Below, piece after piece: positions 25,959 through 32,855 of a DNA stretch of 60,662 nt (positions within the stretch are counted from its first letter, which is position 1; every line of letters begins with the position of its first letter). The stretch comes from a virus. Below the pieces are notes generated by a model, which was not told the DNA's origin, did not search any database, and saw nothing but the letters and a program-made list of their open reading frames with translations. The translations under genes and the position numbers were made by a program. The stretch covers positions 1 to 60,662 of the IMG/VR virus record IMGVR_UViG_3300025759_000100. One strand, written 5' to 3'.

Positions 25959-26714
25959 CTATAGAAAGTCAACCACTTGCGAGTAATCTACGTTTTCAAC
26001 CAACTTGTCTATTGCCTGCTTTTTTAGCTGCGATATACGCACATAAGCACTGTCACCTTTTATGTTTAACTTCTCTGCTATTTGTTTAGCTGAAAGCTTA
26101 TCACAGTTAAGGCCAAAGCTGTATTTAATAACATCTGCTTCACGGCTAGATAAATGCTGACTTAGCAAGTTAAGTAAGTACGAACACAAGAGCTCAGGGT
26201 TGTATCTTTTGATCTTGTCTGGTACTTCAAAACCTATGTTAGCATCATCTAGCATTTTATCTAAGCTTACAAACACAGAGTTGAAAAACATTTCAAGTTG
26301 ACTCTTATCTGCATCGTTCTTACGTATCTCATTAAGCTTGTGCTCGGGTATACGCATCGTGCCTCGATTGATATCTACGGCTCTACGTATACCACCTTTG
26401 ATACGTTTAGATAAAAATGACTTGAGCCTTTGCTCTGGATCACTAGCTTCGTATATAGTCTCCCAGTTAATTTTACCAACAGCGATAACTAAGTTCTTGT
26501 TACCTTCTTGTATCAAGTCATTAATAGTCATTACGCCACTAGCCTGCTGCGTGGTAGAAAACTTACGCGCTAAGTTCTCTGCTAACGGCATGAACAGTAA
26601 GATCAGCTCATCGCGAGTCATTTCGTCCCAAGGCCTACAGAAGTCTGTTCGCCTTGTAAGCTGCTTTATATCTTCTTTGTATCGGATATAGTTTTGTATG
26701 TTATAACACTTCAT
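25959..26714 (-). CDS. Phage-encoded sigma-70-family factor
   Basis: 251 residues. A region 2-like part has PLAENLARKFS, then INDLIQEGNKNLVIAVGKI and FLSKRIKGGIRRAVDI. The C-terminal region 4-like helix-turn-helix reads SSREADVIKYSFGL followed by LSAKQIAEKLNIKGDSAYVR. Such factors redirect host RNA polymerase to phage promoters. Natural candidate targets are the seven 30-bp elements at 29339-34138 or the AT-rich late leaders; the link is inference. Its start lies inside a 29-residue microprotein gene (14-nt overlap). Confidence 0.82.
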   Translation of the reverse strand: MKCYNIQNYIRYKEDIKQLTRRTDFCRPWDEMTRDELILLFMPLAENLARKFSTTQQASGVMTINDLIQEGNKNLVIAVGKINWETIYEASDPEQRLKSFLSKRIKGGIRRAVDINRGTMRIPEHKLNEIRKNDADKSQLEMFFNSVFVSLDKMLDDANIGFEVPDKIKRYNPELLCSYLLNLLSQHLSSREADVIKYSFGLNCDKLSAKQIAEKLNIKGDSAYVRISQLKKQAIDKLVENVDYSQVVDFL

Positions 26715-26790
26715 TGTCTTCTTTATTGTTTAGATGTGTTAACACGCAAGCTGTTGCACTTAGTGTTATAAAAATTATTAGTAAATTCAT
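26701..26790 (-). CDS. 29-residue hydrophobic microprotein
   Basis: Begins MNLLIIFITLSATACVLTH and ends with a short acidic tail (NNKEDNEVL). One membrane segment. The start overlaps the preceding stop as ATGA and the stop lies within the sigma gene. The gene is short, so the case rests on this tight packing. Confidence 0.4.
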   Translation of the reverse strand: MNLLIIFITLSATACVLTHLNNKEDNEVL

Positions 26791-27410
26791 AGTTGTTTAT
26801 TTAAAAGTTCTTTTTCGCGCTTTAAGTCTTCACACATATGACGATGCACAGTACGAGATGATACACCCAGAACCTCAGAGACGCGTTTTATCGTGATCTT
26901 TTGGCCTAAGTCATGTATATCTATCATAGCTTGATAAACGTCGTCAGGATGCGTCTTATTTGATCTGCCAATCAACTGACCTACGATACTGAGCTTTTCA
27001 GCTTTACTTAGCCCGCATCCACGTTTAAAAATAACTTTACGCAGTTTATTTTTAGGTGGTCTATCAAGATCAGACATGTATACATCATATACTATTTTGT
27101 CTATCATGTTATCATTTATAGAGAAGCTAATAAAACCATTTGACTTGTTGCATATTGCATAAGACATTTGTTTAAACTCGTCAGGACCTTTTTCTGGGTT
27201 TAAGTACCACAGAACAAGCAAGTGCCAATAAAGGCTCTTGTACGTGTTTATTTTAGCTTCGCTTCTAAACAGATCATAATACTCATGCGTACCGTCTTCA
27301 AAGAACATCCACTTATCTGTTTGTACAGTTGGAATGTCGTTAATAGGTAGTCTGGAGGTGATTACGTTATTGCGCCACAACATGTTATAATTACGATCAA
27401 ACTGTGACAT
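26787..27410 (-). CDS. Helix-turn-helix protein of the early operon
   Basis: 207 residues. The C-terminus holds a clear helix-turn-helix: KITIKRVSEVLGVSSRTVHR followed by a charged helix (EDLKREKELLNK). The rest is aromatic-rich (YKSLYWHLLVLWYLNPEKG) with a basic segment PPKNKLRKVIFKRG, and is not assigned. Located directly before the sigma gene, it is a candidate transcription regulator or a replication initiator-type protein. Confidence 0.6.
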   Translation of the reverse strand: MSQFDRNYNMLWRNNVITSRLPINDIPTVQTDKWMFFEDGTHEYYDLFRSEAKINTYKSLYWHLLVLWYLNPEKGPDEFKQMSYAICNKSNGFISFSINDNMIDKIVYDVYMSDLDRPPKNKLRKVIFKRGCGLSKAEKLSIVGQLIGRSNKTHPDDVYQAMIDIHDLGQKITIKRVSEVLGVSSRTVHRHMCEDLKREKELLNKQL

Positions 27411-27417
27411 AAGCCTG

Positions 27418-27546
27418 TTACTTAGTACTATTAGGGGCTATTGTCACACTGACCGGTTTAAGGGTCGCAAGAATAATTCTTTTAGAATTATCATAATTGG
27501 GTATTTTATTAAATTCCTCAATACGTTTCTTTAGGTCTTTCTTCAT
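27418..27546 (-). CDS. 42-residue microprotein
   Basis: Begins MKKDLKKRIEEFNKIPNY and ends APNSTK. It overlaps the end of the upstream gene by 29 nt and fills the gap before the HTH gene. There is no strong start signal and no recognised family. Confidence 0.35.
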   Translation of the reverse strand: MKKDLKKRIEEFNKIPNYDNSKRIILATLKPVSVTIAPNSTK

Positions 27547-28015
27547 ATGTTTTTTCGGTTTTTAGGTTTGCGATTATTCTTTTTGCGCCTATGTAATAGT
27601 TCCAGTAAGCTTGCAGGCTACAATCGTCTTTATACTCATCTGGCATACACTGTGGAGGTTGTTCAAATGGCTCATGCGGTATATCAATAGGTGCTGCCCG
27701 TAAATGACCGCACTTAGTTATAGACAAATGCGTTCTACCATATCTACGTTTGTATTCAGCACCTAATGCCATCATGTGCTCATACAGCCAATCATAATGT
27801 AAAGAGTTTTCTCTTACCCATATTGTTGAAGGGTGGTTGATATGCGCTTTTTTGTAAGGTACATTAACAAAGTCACCATCAACATCTCTATCACCTAGTA
27901 TATGGTGGGCCGTGCAAAGCATCTGAGCAGACTCTAAGATCATCTTTACGACGTGCTTATTGTACTGATAATCAGCGGCTTTACGCGGATCTTTATGTAG
28001 ATAAAATATATTCAT
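27518..28015 (-). CDS. Conserved phage protein (KHVVKMILE type)
   Basis: 165 residues. Conserved-looking segments: MNIFYLHKDPRKAADY, NKHVVKMILESAQMLCTAHH, HINHPSTIWVRENSLHYDWL and EYKRRYGRTH. The many His, Asp and Cys residues suggest a metal or catalytic site. I recall this family from cyanophages and other marine phages as uncharacterised; I do not assign a reaction. The start overlaps the upstream stop (TAATG). Confidence 0.65.
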   Translation of the reverse strand: MNIFYLHKDPRKAADYQYNKHVVKMILESAQMLCTAHHILGDRDVDGDFVNVPYKKAHINHPSTIWVRENSLHYDWLYEHMMALGAEYKRRYGRTHLSITKCGHLRAAPIDIPHEPFEQPPQCMPDEYKDDCSLQAYWNYYIGAKRIIANLKTEKTYEERPKETY

Positions 28016-28176
28016 TAGTCTTCTATAGATGTTATACCATTACCTTTAGGACTGTTCATCAACTGCGAGTGCCTATATCTTTCATTACGAAGTTGCATCT
28101 CAAGCACTTTAATTGTTTCGCTTTGTGTTTCAACTAATCGCTCGTATGCCTCTAATTTATTTTGTAACTCATCCAT
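28015..28176 (-). CDS. Small coiled-coil protein
   Basis: 53 residues from ATG at 28176 (MDELQNKLEAYERLVETQ), then a continuous heptad-like helix (KVLEMQLRNERYRHSQL). A longer version using TTG at 28197 is possible, but the ATG overlaps the preceding stop neatly. Probably forms dimers or oligomers. Function unknown. Confidence 0.5.
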   Translation of the reverse strand: MDELQNKLEAYERLVETQSETIKVLEMQLRNERYRHSQLMNSPKGNGITSIED

Positions 28177-28378
28177 TGCTCTCTTCAAATTCTTCAATTA
28201 CGTTTTCAATTTGTTGTGCACGGCTTGCTATTGACTCTGCAACGTCTGCAAAGCCACGTAATGCGCTGATCTCGTACTCTGATAATTCTTCTGCGTCTAA
28301 ACCATCTTCAAGCGCGTATAGACAGTCGCGCATGTCCGCTAATGTATTTTCAAAGCGGCAGTAACTCATATTTCCCAT
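28169..28378 (-). CDS. Small acidic conserved phage protein (MSYCRFENT type)
   Basis: 69 residues. Starts MGNMSYCRFENTLADMRDCL and continues as an acidic helical protein (DAEELSEYEISALRGFAD). The MSYCRFENT start recurs in many phage proteins of unknown function. The end overlaps the next gene by 8 nt. Confidence 0.65.
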   Translation of the reverse strand: MGNMSYCRFENTLADMRDCLYALEDGLDAEELSEYEISALRGFADVAESIASRAQQIENVIEEFEESNG

Positions 28379-28379
28379 T

Positions 28380-28490
28380 TTAATATCTTTTTCTTTTGTT
28401 TCTAATTTGTTCTAATTTATCTAATAGCTTTATAGCTATGTCTACACTGATCTCGTCAGCGTAATATAGGTCGTATATTAATCTTCTCAT
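28380..28490 (-). CDS. 36-residue microprotein
   Basis: MRRLIYDLYYADEISVDIAI followed by a basic helix (KLEQIRNKRKRY). The start forms an ATGA overlap with the ligase stop, and the stop ends 2 nt before the next gene. Such tight fitting supports a real gene. Not recognised. Confidence 0.5.
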   Translation of the reverse strand: MRRLIYDLYYADEISVDIAIKLLDKLEQIRNKRKRY

Positions 28491-29332
28491 TCGTAGTCGC
28501 GTATACATTTAAATAGTGGGTGACGGTAGCTACCAGCTTTGGTACGCTCGAAGTATGTGAACGTAGCTGTCTTGCCAACCCAGCCTTGCATAGCTTTAAA
28601 GTTGTCTTGTAAGTACTTGAACTTATCCATGACAGGCATACCAAACTCTACGCCATCAGCATCACGAGCTAGGAACTTACCGATCGTACCTACACGTTTG
28701 CCTTTACCTTCAACCCAGCCAATAATTTCTGCCTCAGTGTCGTGGAAGTCTTTGAACTTACGTAGGCTGTGTGAACGCTTTTCGTGATACTCAGTATTAA
28801 GACGCAGTATTGAGCCTTCGTAACCTTGAGCAAGATTTCCATGGTGTATAATTTTAGCTTGATCTTCGTTAAACACATCTAACGTTGGTACACGTTTGAT
28901 GCAGCGGTTTTGCATAAGGTTGTATTGCAGCCACTCGCTACGCTTAGCAAACGGTAAGTGCATGCCTTTACCGATTAGATCGTAGCAGTGGAACTGCACA
29001 AGTCTAGCTGATTCAAGCCTGTACTCATCTGTTGGTTTAGTCTTACGCACGCAAGAGATGATCTTTTCGAAGTCATCTTTCAAGTCGTGGTTGTATAGCT
29101 CGCCATCGAGTACAACTTGCGGGTTAAACTTGAAGAAAGGTTCAAGGTTAAACAAGATGTGATCGATGTTAAGCCATTGCTTACCTGTACGTGACCACGC
29201 GGTTACATTGCCGTTGTCACACTGTATGACACAGCGGACGCCGTCAAGCTTAGGCTGTAAGAATACGCCTTCGCTGTAGTCAATTGGTTTATCGCTGACA
29301 GGATATGCCAGCATTGGTTTATGTCTTATCAT
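28487..29332 (-). CDS. ATP-dependent DNA ligase
   Basis: 281 residues, a compact phage ligase. Motif I KLDGVR (adenylated Lys in LQPKLDGVRC), motif III VLDGELYN, motif IV YEGSILRL and motif V KFKDFHDTEAEIIGW are present. The C-terminal OB part carries GKRVGTIGKFLARD. It seals nicks after lagging-strand synthesis and recombination. First gene after element A, whose GATAAT half lies 7 nt from the ATG. Confidence 0.92.
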   Translation of the reverse strand: MIRHKPMLAYPVSDKPIDYSEGVFLQPKLDGVRCVIQCDNGNVTAWSRTGKQWLNIDHILFNLEPFFKFNPQVVLDGELYNHDLKDDFEKIISCVRKTKPTDEYRLESARLVQFHCYDLIGKGMHLPFAKRSEWLQYNLMQNRCIKRVPTLDVFNEDQAKIIHHGNLAQGYEGSILRLNTEYHEKRSHSLRKFKDFHDTEAEIIGWVEGKGKRVGTIGKFLARDADGVEFGMPVMDKFKYLQDNFKAMQGWVGKTATFTYFERTKAGSYRHPLFKCIRDYE

Positions 29333-29338
29333 ATTATT

Positions 29339-29368
29339 ATTATCTGTTAGTATTCGTATTTAGTTCGT
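29339..29368 (-). promoter_or_regulatory. Element A, 30-bp two-part repeat before ligase
   Basis: Minus strand: ACGAAC, then an 18-nt spacer beginning TAAATACGAATAC, then GATAAT, with the ATG close behind. One of seven copies with the same spacing. The last codons and stop of the preceding gene (ACG AAC TAA) lie inside it. Confidence 0.6.
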
Positions 29369-29779
29369 ACATGTGTCTCGCTCTGTTTCGCTACAGTCGC
29401 AGTTGTCGCATAAAAACTCTTCAGTCTCGACCTGTTCAGGTGCGTACTTCTTCAGTAACATGTCTGGTGTACCTACAAATACACATCGCTCTTCTTCCCA
29501 CGACGCTACTTTGAATACACTGATCCATGGCTCGGATTTGCCATGACACTGCCACACATAGTACATATACTCTATGTCGCAGTGTACTATATCAAGAGCT
29601 TCGACTTCCCAGCCTTCGACTTTACGATACTTAGTAAATGATTCGGCGATCTCTACGCCTAATCCTTCAGGATAACCATCCCAGTGATTATAGAACTGTG
29701 CGTGCCATCGATCTGGGTGTTTGTCAAAAGGTACACCCTCTTCGCGCGTTGCGAACCTTATTGTTGCTCTTGTTGCCAT
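29360..29779 (-). CDS. Conserved phage protein (MATRATIRF type)
   Basis: 139 residues. It contains MATRATIRFATREEG, FYNHWDGYPEGLG and a cysteine-rich tail FLCDNCDCSETERDTCTN that could bind metal. The HWDGYP segment is seen in a family found in phages and bacteria whose function is not known to me. It ends in Thr-Asn-stop within element A. Confidence 0.65.
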   Translation of the reverse strand: MATRATIRFATREEGVPFDKHPDRWHAQFYNHWDGYPEGLGVEIAESFTKYRKVEGWEVEALDIVHCDIEYMYYVWQCHGKSEPWISVFKVASWEEERCVFVGTPDMLLKKYAPEQVETEEFLCDNCDCSETERDTCTN

Positions 29780-29859
29780 TATTCTTTAAATTTTCTATTT
29801 GATTCTATTATTTGTTCTAGTATTATGTAACCTAGTAAGCCCGCGTATAAGTATTCCAT
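29779..29859 (-). CDS. 26-residue hydrophobic microprotein
   Basis: MEYLYAGLLGYIILEQIIES plus a short basic tail. Both its start and its stop are TAATG overlaps with the adjoining genes, a configuration unlikely by chance. One short membrane-type helix. Confidence 0.5.
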   Translation of the reverse strand: MEYLYAGLLGYIILEQIIESNRKFKE

Positions 29860-30134
29860 TAGTCTAGTAGTATCATGTATGCGTTAGGATTCTTGATTAG
29901 AAACCAGTCCTTGCCTCTAGTAATGACATCAATGCAGTCATCTAGATCGAACACTGGTATGTTCATAACCATTGCTATTTCAGCACCTTTAATTAAATCA
30001 TACATACTCAGCTCAGCAGCATCTAATAATGCTGTTTCACCAGTTAATGGGTTGCGCACTTCGTCACCTAGTTCGTATACGTCACCGTCGAACCAACTCG
30101 GTAACATTTCTTCTGCTTGTTGTTTGTTATTCAT
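29859..30134 (-). CDS. Hypothetical early protein
   Basis: 91 residues from ATG at 30134 (MNNKQQAEEMLPSWFDGD); a TTG two codons upstream is the alternative. Acidic, with ELGDEVRNPLTGETALLDA and VFDLDDCIDVITRGKDWF. It overlaps the preceding gene by 8 nt. Not recognised. Confidence 0.55.
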   Translation of the reverse strand: MNNKQQAEEMLPSWFDGDVYELGDEVRNPLTGETALLDAAELSMYDLIKGAEIAMVMNIPVFDLDDCIDVITRGKDWFLIKNPNAYMILLD

Positions 30135-30363
30135 CTTCAATAATATTTTCTCCTGTCATTAATGTGCTACCGTTGATACTACCAAAATCGACTCCGCCGT
30201 AGATTATAAGGTTATTGATTTCGCTTATTTTAAGCTCGCTCCAGAATGATGTAGAATCGAGAACTTTAATAGTGCTAGTAACCGTAAATGTGTAATCATC
30301 TTGGTTTGCAAGCAAAGTATCACGTATGTCTTTGTTTAGTCTTTGGTATAATGTTCGTCTCAT
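30127..30363 (-). CDS. Hypothetical early protein
   Basis: 78 residues. Starts MRRTLYQRLNKDIRDTLL; beta-rich middle (FTVTSTIKVLDSTSFW) and acidic end (ENIIEDE). It is the first gene after element B, with the GATAAT half 6 nt from its ATG. Function unknown. Confidence 0.6.
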   Translation of the reverse strand: MRRTLYQRLNKDIRDTLLANQDDYTFTVTSTIKVLDSTSFWSELKISEINNLIIYGGVDFGSINGSTLMTGENIIEDE

Positions 30364-30369
30364 ATTGAT

Positions 30370-30399
30370 ATTATCCGTTAGTATTCGTATTTAGTTTGT
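30370..30399 (-). promoter_or_regulatory. Element B, 30-bp two-part repeat
   Basis: Minus strand ACAAAC, 18-nt spacer TAAATACGAATACTAACG, GATAAT. Its first base is the 3' end of tRNA-like fold 1, so the RNA fold and the element are joined directly. Confidence 0.6.
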
Positions 30400-30439
30400 A
30401 AGAGCGCAGGAATCGAACCTGCACTAACCGTTACTCTTA
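30399..30439 (-). other. Miniature tRNA-like fold 1 (acceptor helix plus T-arm)
   Basis: Minus strand, 41 nt: TAAGAGT (5' acceptor strand), a 10-nt linker AACGGTTAGT resembling a D-loop, the T-arm GCAGG-TTCGATT-CCTGC with a perfect consensus T-loop, then GCTCTTA (3' acceptor strand). The seventh pair is U-G. There is no anticodon arm, so it cannot be a decoding tRNA. Acceptor plus T-stem gives 12 stacked base pairs, the known minimal substrate form for RNase P. Confidence 0.6.
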
Positions 30440-30697
30440 TATAAAGCGAAGACCGAGACATGTCATGTAACCTCGTCAGGTTACCTCGATCAACGCGTAG
30501 CGTGTATAGCAACACACCCGTTACATACATAAGCTGTTCACTTTGGGCTCGCTTCTGAACGAAGTTATATCGCCTCCCCAGCTCTATGTATGCCTTGCAC
30601 CGTCGTGCTTATATGTGCAATATGATGACTAATCTGCGAGCAATGTCTTAAGCTTCTCGCGGCGGACCATTACGGTGCTTCCACCAGTCTTGCACAT
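30399..30697 (-). ncRNA. Candidate structured RNA of about 300 nt with tRNA-like 3' end
   Basis: Gene-free and more GC-rich than its surroundings. Helices seen on the minus strand: 30690-30697 with 30613-30620 (8 bp); 30686-30689 with 30627-30630; 30656-30660 with 30636-30640; hairpin 30674-30685; 30579-30592 with 30524-30536 (13 bp, one bulge); hairpin 30467-30484 (7 bp); 30485-30491 with 30451-30457; then tRNA-like fold 1. No reading frame beyond a few codons is convincing. It is not recognised as tmRNA, RNase P RNA, group I intron or riboswitch. The ends are estimates. Confidence 0.55.
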
Positions 30698-30711
30698 TTA
30701 ACTAGCTATTG

Positions 30712-31110
30712 TCAGACAAATTTGCCATCAATCTTACCTGAGTCGTCTTCGTTGACAAAATCTTCTTCAACTATGTTGAACATATCTTGTAACACGTTAT
30801 AGATATCCGACTCAGATATTCCTATATTACTAAAATCAATATTCTCTATTACTACCGTATTACCGTAGTCCATACCAAATTCTACATCTAGATCGTGAGT
30901 GTCGACGTTGTGTACTATTTCAGTGAATATATCTTGTAGTGCGTCTACTAAATCATCTGCCACTTTCGACTGGATTTTAGGTCTACCTGCATTAGCTAGT
31001 TCGTTTACTGCTGTGTTTAGCTCGCTTTGAGCTTGTCTTAATTCAGAGTCTTTAGTATCTCTGTTGGCTTGTAGTGCTTCCACTTTTGCCTGTAATTGTT
31101 CTTTATTCAT
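30712..31110 (-). CDS. Coiled-coil acidic early protein
   Basis: 132 residues. An N-terminal coiled coil (MNKEQLQAKVEALQANRDTK, then ELRQAQSELNTAVNELA) is followed by an acidic C-terminal half (DTHDLDVEFG, DFVNEDDSG). Last gene before the gene-free structured RNA region. Function unknown. Confidence 0.6.
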   Translation of the reverse strand: MNKEQLQAKVEALQANRDTKDSELRQAQSELNTAVNELANAGRPKIQSKVADDLVDALQDIFTEIVHNVDTHDLDVEFGMDYGNTVVIENIDFSNIGISESDIYNVLQDMFNIVEEDFVNEDDSGKIDGKFV

Positions 31111-31117
31111 GATTATA

Positions 31118-31327
31118 TTATTTTAGCATTGTACCATAACCACGACGCCTAGTGAGCTTAGCGATACGATCGGCATCACTGCGTGACATGATTTGTATTG
31201 AGTTGCCTGTCTTGTGGTTGATAAGTGGTGCACAGCCATAACGCTCAACAGTAGAACAGTTGACACACACTTTGAAACCAAGGCGCAGACGGCCTTCAGG
31301 GATTATACTATTGCATTTGCATTTCAT
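31118..31327 (-). CDS. Small zinc-finger protein
   Basis: 69 residues. Cysteine pairs MKCKCNS and VCVNCSTVERYGC (about residues 3, 5, 21, 24 and 32) form a likely zinc site, followed by INHKTGNSIQIM and a basic end TRRRGYGTML. Resembles small T7-like and cyanophage zinc-finger proteins I know only as hypothetical. First gene after element C. Confidence 0.65.
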   Translation of the reverse strand: MKCKCNSIIPEGRLRLGFKVCVNCSTVERYGCAPLINHKTGNSIQIMSRSDADRIAKLTRRRGYGTMLK

Positions 31328-31333
31328 ATATAT

Positions 31334-31363
31334 ATTATCGAAAAGTAATCGTATTTAGTTTGT
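31334..31363 (-). promoter_or_regulatory. Element C, 30-bp two-part repeat
   Basis: Minus strand ACAAAC, 18-nt spacer TAAATACGATTACTTTTC, GATAAT, then ATATATATG. The ACA AAC TAA at its start are the last codons and stop of the preceding gene. Confidence 0.6.
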
Positions 31364-31696
31364 AAAATGTACATCGCGAGTACAGTCTTGAATATGCTCT
31401 ACAACTTCATCTGCTTGATTAAAGTCAAGAGTGATATTACCACCTTCTTCAGTCACCGCATAAGTATTAAAGTACTCATTATCTGGGTCGAAGTAATCAC
31501 AGTTAGGTATGTAGATTTGAAACTCAAACCGCTGAACTTCGTCGTCGTACCAAGTCGGTCTTTTGATTACACGTGTACAAGTTACTGATATAGAGGCAGT
31601 TGCATCATTGCCATAGCTTGTATTTTCATATGAGTAACCTGCTTCGGTTAGCTTCATTGCTAGCGCATCATACGCTCTTTGTTCATAACTTGTCAT
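31355..31696 (-). CDS. Hypothetical early protein
   Basis: 113 residues from ATG at 31696 (MTSYEQRAYDALAMKLTEAG). A longer frame reaching 31774 lies inside the upstream gene and is not preferred. Beta-rich and acidic, ending DCTRDVHFTN with the stop inside element C. Not recognised. Confidence 0.55.
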   Translation of the reverse strand: MTSYEQRAYDALAMKLTEAGYSYENTSYGNDATASISVTCTRVIKRPTWYDDEVQRFEFQIYIPNCDYFDPDNEYFNTYAVTEEGGNITLDFNQADEVVEHIQDCTRDVHFTN

Positions 31697-31934
31697 AGTA
31701 GTTTTCTTGAAATAAGTTAATAATATGCCTACCAGATCGAGTATGGAAACCATAGCTATGAGTAAACATGCCACTGATTGGCTTGTTTTCGAGTACTAAT
31801 TGTAGTACTTCCCATGGTGTACACTCGATCTCATAAGCGGTTGCTTTTGCTGCGTCTGTTAATGTTGCACAGCAGTGTCTTGGTTGAGAGTCTAACTCTT
31901 CAACGATATAGTTTTCCACTTCTTGTTCTGTCAT
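31683..31934 (-). CDS. Hypothetical early protein
   Basis: 83 residues: MTEQEVENYIVEELDSQPRH, TLTDAAKATAYEIECTPWEV and SGRHIINLFQENYYDKL. The central part could be a helix-turn-helix (DAAKATAYEIECTPWEVLQL), but this is weak. Neighbours overlap or lie within 5 nt. Confidence 0.55.
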   Translation of the reverse strand: MTEQEVENYIVEELDSQPRHCCATLTDAAKATAYEIECTPWEVLQLVLENKPISGMFTHSYGFHTRSGRHIINLFQENYYDKL

Positions 31935-31938
31935 AGTA

Positions 31939-32139
31939 TTAAATTAAAATTAAGTCATCAATATAGTCAGGTTCTAGGCCGAACTCACAGGATACGTAGT
32001 CTTCTACATCCCATACTGTTAGCTCGCCTGACGCTAGACCTTGCATTACATAGTCTCTTGCTTCAGATACTATGTGCTCTGCTGTTTCAGGTGATATACT
32101 ATCGCGCTTGATTAGCACGTCTTTGATTCTATATTTCAT
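31939..32139 (-). CDS. Small acidic early protein
   Basis: 66 residues, MKYRIKDVLIKRDSISPETA at the start and an acidic end (YVSCEFGLEPDYIDDLILI). Helical, no known motif. It overlaps the preceding microprotein gene by 11 nt. Confidence 0.55.
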   Translation of the reverse strand: MKYRIKDVLIKRDSISPETAEHIVSEARDYVMQGLASGELTVWDVEDYVSCEFGLEPDYIDDLILI

Positions 32140-32269
32140 TTGCTACATAATTTTCTGCTTCTTCAAGCGTTGTACATTGAGGTACACTGTCATAAGTGCC
32201 GTCAGTATACCATATTTTGTTAAGTTCTGGAGCGTAACCGTGTCGCTCTAATCCTACTATTTTTTTCAT
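32129..32269 (-). CDS. 46-residue microprotein
   Basis: MKKIVGLERHGYAPELNKIW then YTDGTYDSVPQCTTLEEAEN. The start makes an ATGA overlap with the upstream stop. A compact beta-beta-alpha pattern is plausible. Function unknown. Confidence 0.5.
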   Translation of the reverse strand: MKKIVGLERHGYAPELNKIWYTDGTYDSVPQCTTLEEAENYVANEI

Positions 32270-32484
32270 TCTTCTAATTCTATTTGTAGTGTTTCACATA
32301 ACCACTCGTCTTCGAACCATAGAATATCATTAAGTTGAGTTTCTGTTAATCCATCAGGATACAAATCTTCTATTAGATATTCAAAGTGCTCAGACTTGTT
32401 GTTTTCTATAATCAGTCGCTTTGTTTCTTTTGCACCTGCCCAAGCCTCAAAGCGATTTAGTTTTAAGTGTTGTATTACTTTCAT
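32266..32484 (-). CDS. Small acidic early protein
   Basis: 72 residues. MKVIQHLKLNRFEAWAGAKE and YPDGLTETQLNDILWFEDEW. The LTE-x-x-LND-x-LWF segment recurs in small phage and bacterial hypothetical proteins as far as I recall. Helical; function unknown. Confidence 0.6.
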   Translation of the reverse strand: MKVIQHLKLNRFEAWAGAKETKRLIIENNKSEHFEYLIEDLYPDGLTETQLNDILWFEDEWLCETLQIELEE

Positions 32485-32496
32485 TTTACTGCTTGA

Positions 32497-32646
32497 TTAT
32501 TCATGACACATCCACTCTATTGAGCCAAGGCTGTAGCCTTTGCCGATTAAGAAGCCTTCAAGCGCTTCGTGAACTTCTGGCATTTCTGGTGGTAGCACAT
32601 ACGTGTCTACCTCTGCTCTTTCAAAATTTAATACTGTTATTTTCAT
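32497..32646 (-). CDS. 49-residue microprotein
   Basis: MKITVLNFERAEVDTYVLPP followed by EVHEALEGFLIGKGYSLGSI and EWMCHE. The TAATG overlap with the upstream stop supports it. The LGSIEWM segment looks like a small alpha/beta fold. Function unknown. Confidence 0.55.
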   Translation of the reverse strand: MKITVLNFERAEVDTYVLPPEMPEVHEALEGFLIGKGYSLGSIEWMCHE

Positions 32647-32819
32647 TATTTCTCTAATATATAGGTGAAACCTTTATAACCGAACCAGTGGGAAACACCA
32701 TCTGACTCACCATAGTTAATACAACCGAAATTATTCGGTAAATCTCCAATACAGTATGGCTTATAAACTGCCATTCCTATCTGTATTTTATTATTTTTTA
32801 AGAATTTAATTGTTTTCAT
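32646..32819 (-). CDS. 57-residue early protein
   Basis: MKTIKFLKNNKIQIGMAVYK, then CIGDLPNNFGCINYGES and GVSHWFGYKG. First gene after element D, whose GATAAT lies 6 nt from the ATG; its stop overlaps the next start. Not recognised. Confidence 0.55.
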   Translation of the reverse strand: MKTIKFLKNNKIQIGMAVYKPYCIGDLPNNFGCINYGESDGVSHWFGYKGFTYILEK

Positions 32820-32825
32820 ATTATT

Positions 32826-32855
32826 ATTATCTATTGTGTTCCGTATTTAGTTTGT
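32826..32855 (-). promoter_or_regulatory. Element D, 30-bp two-part repeat
   Basis: Minus strand ACAAAC, 18-nt spacer TAAATACGGAACACAATA, GATAAT, then AATAATATG. The preceding microprotein ends ACA AAC TAA inside it. Confidence 0.6.

Noticed and set aside
28177-28197. TTG start seven codons upstream for the coiled-coil gene
   Set aside because: The ATG at 28176 overlaps the preceding stop as other genes here do.
30399-30473. Normal tRNA gene on the minus strand ending at the T-arm
   Set aside because: A 75-nt frame back from the 3' end starts GGTTACA, which cannot pair with GCTCTTA, and no anticodon arm fits. Only the short acceptor/T-arm fold pairs well.
30399-30711. tmRNA
   Set aside because: The 5' strand matching the 3' acceptor is local, not at the far 5' end, and no convincing tag reading frame was found. 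A 13-residue frame ending KTLLAD is not tag-like enough.
30399-30711. Group I intron in a tRNA
   Set aside because: No P7/P3 core or 5' tRNA half with matching acceptor strand could be located by eye.
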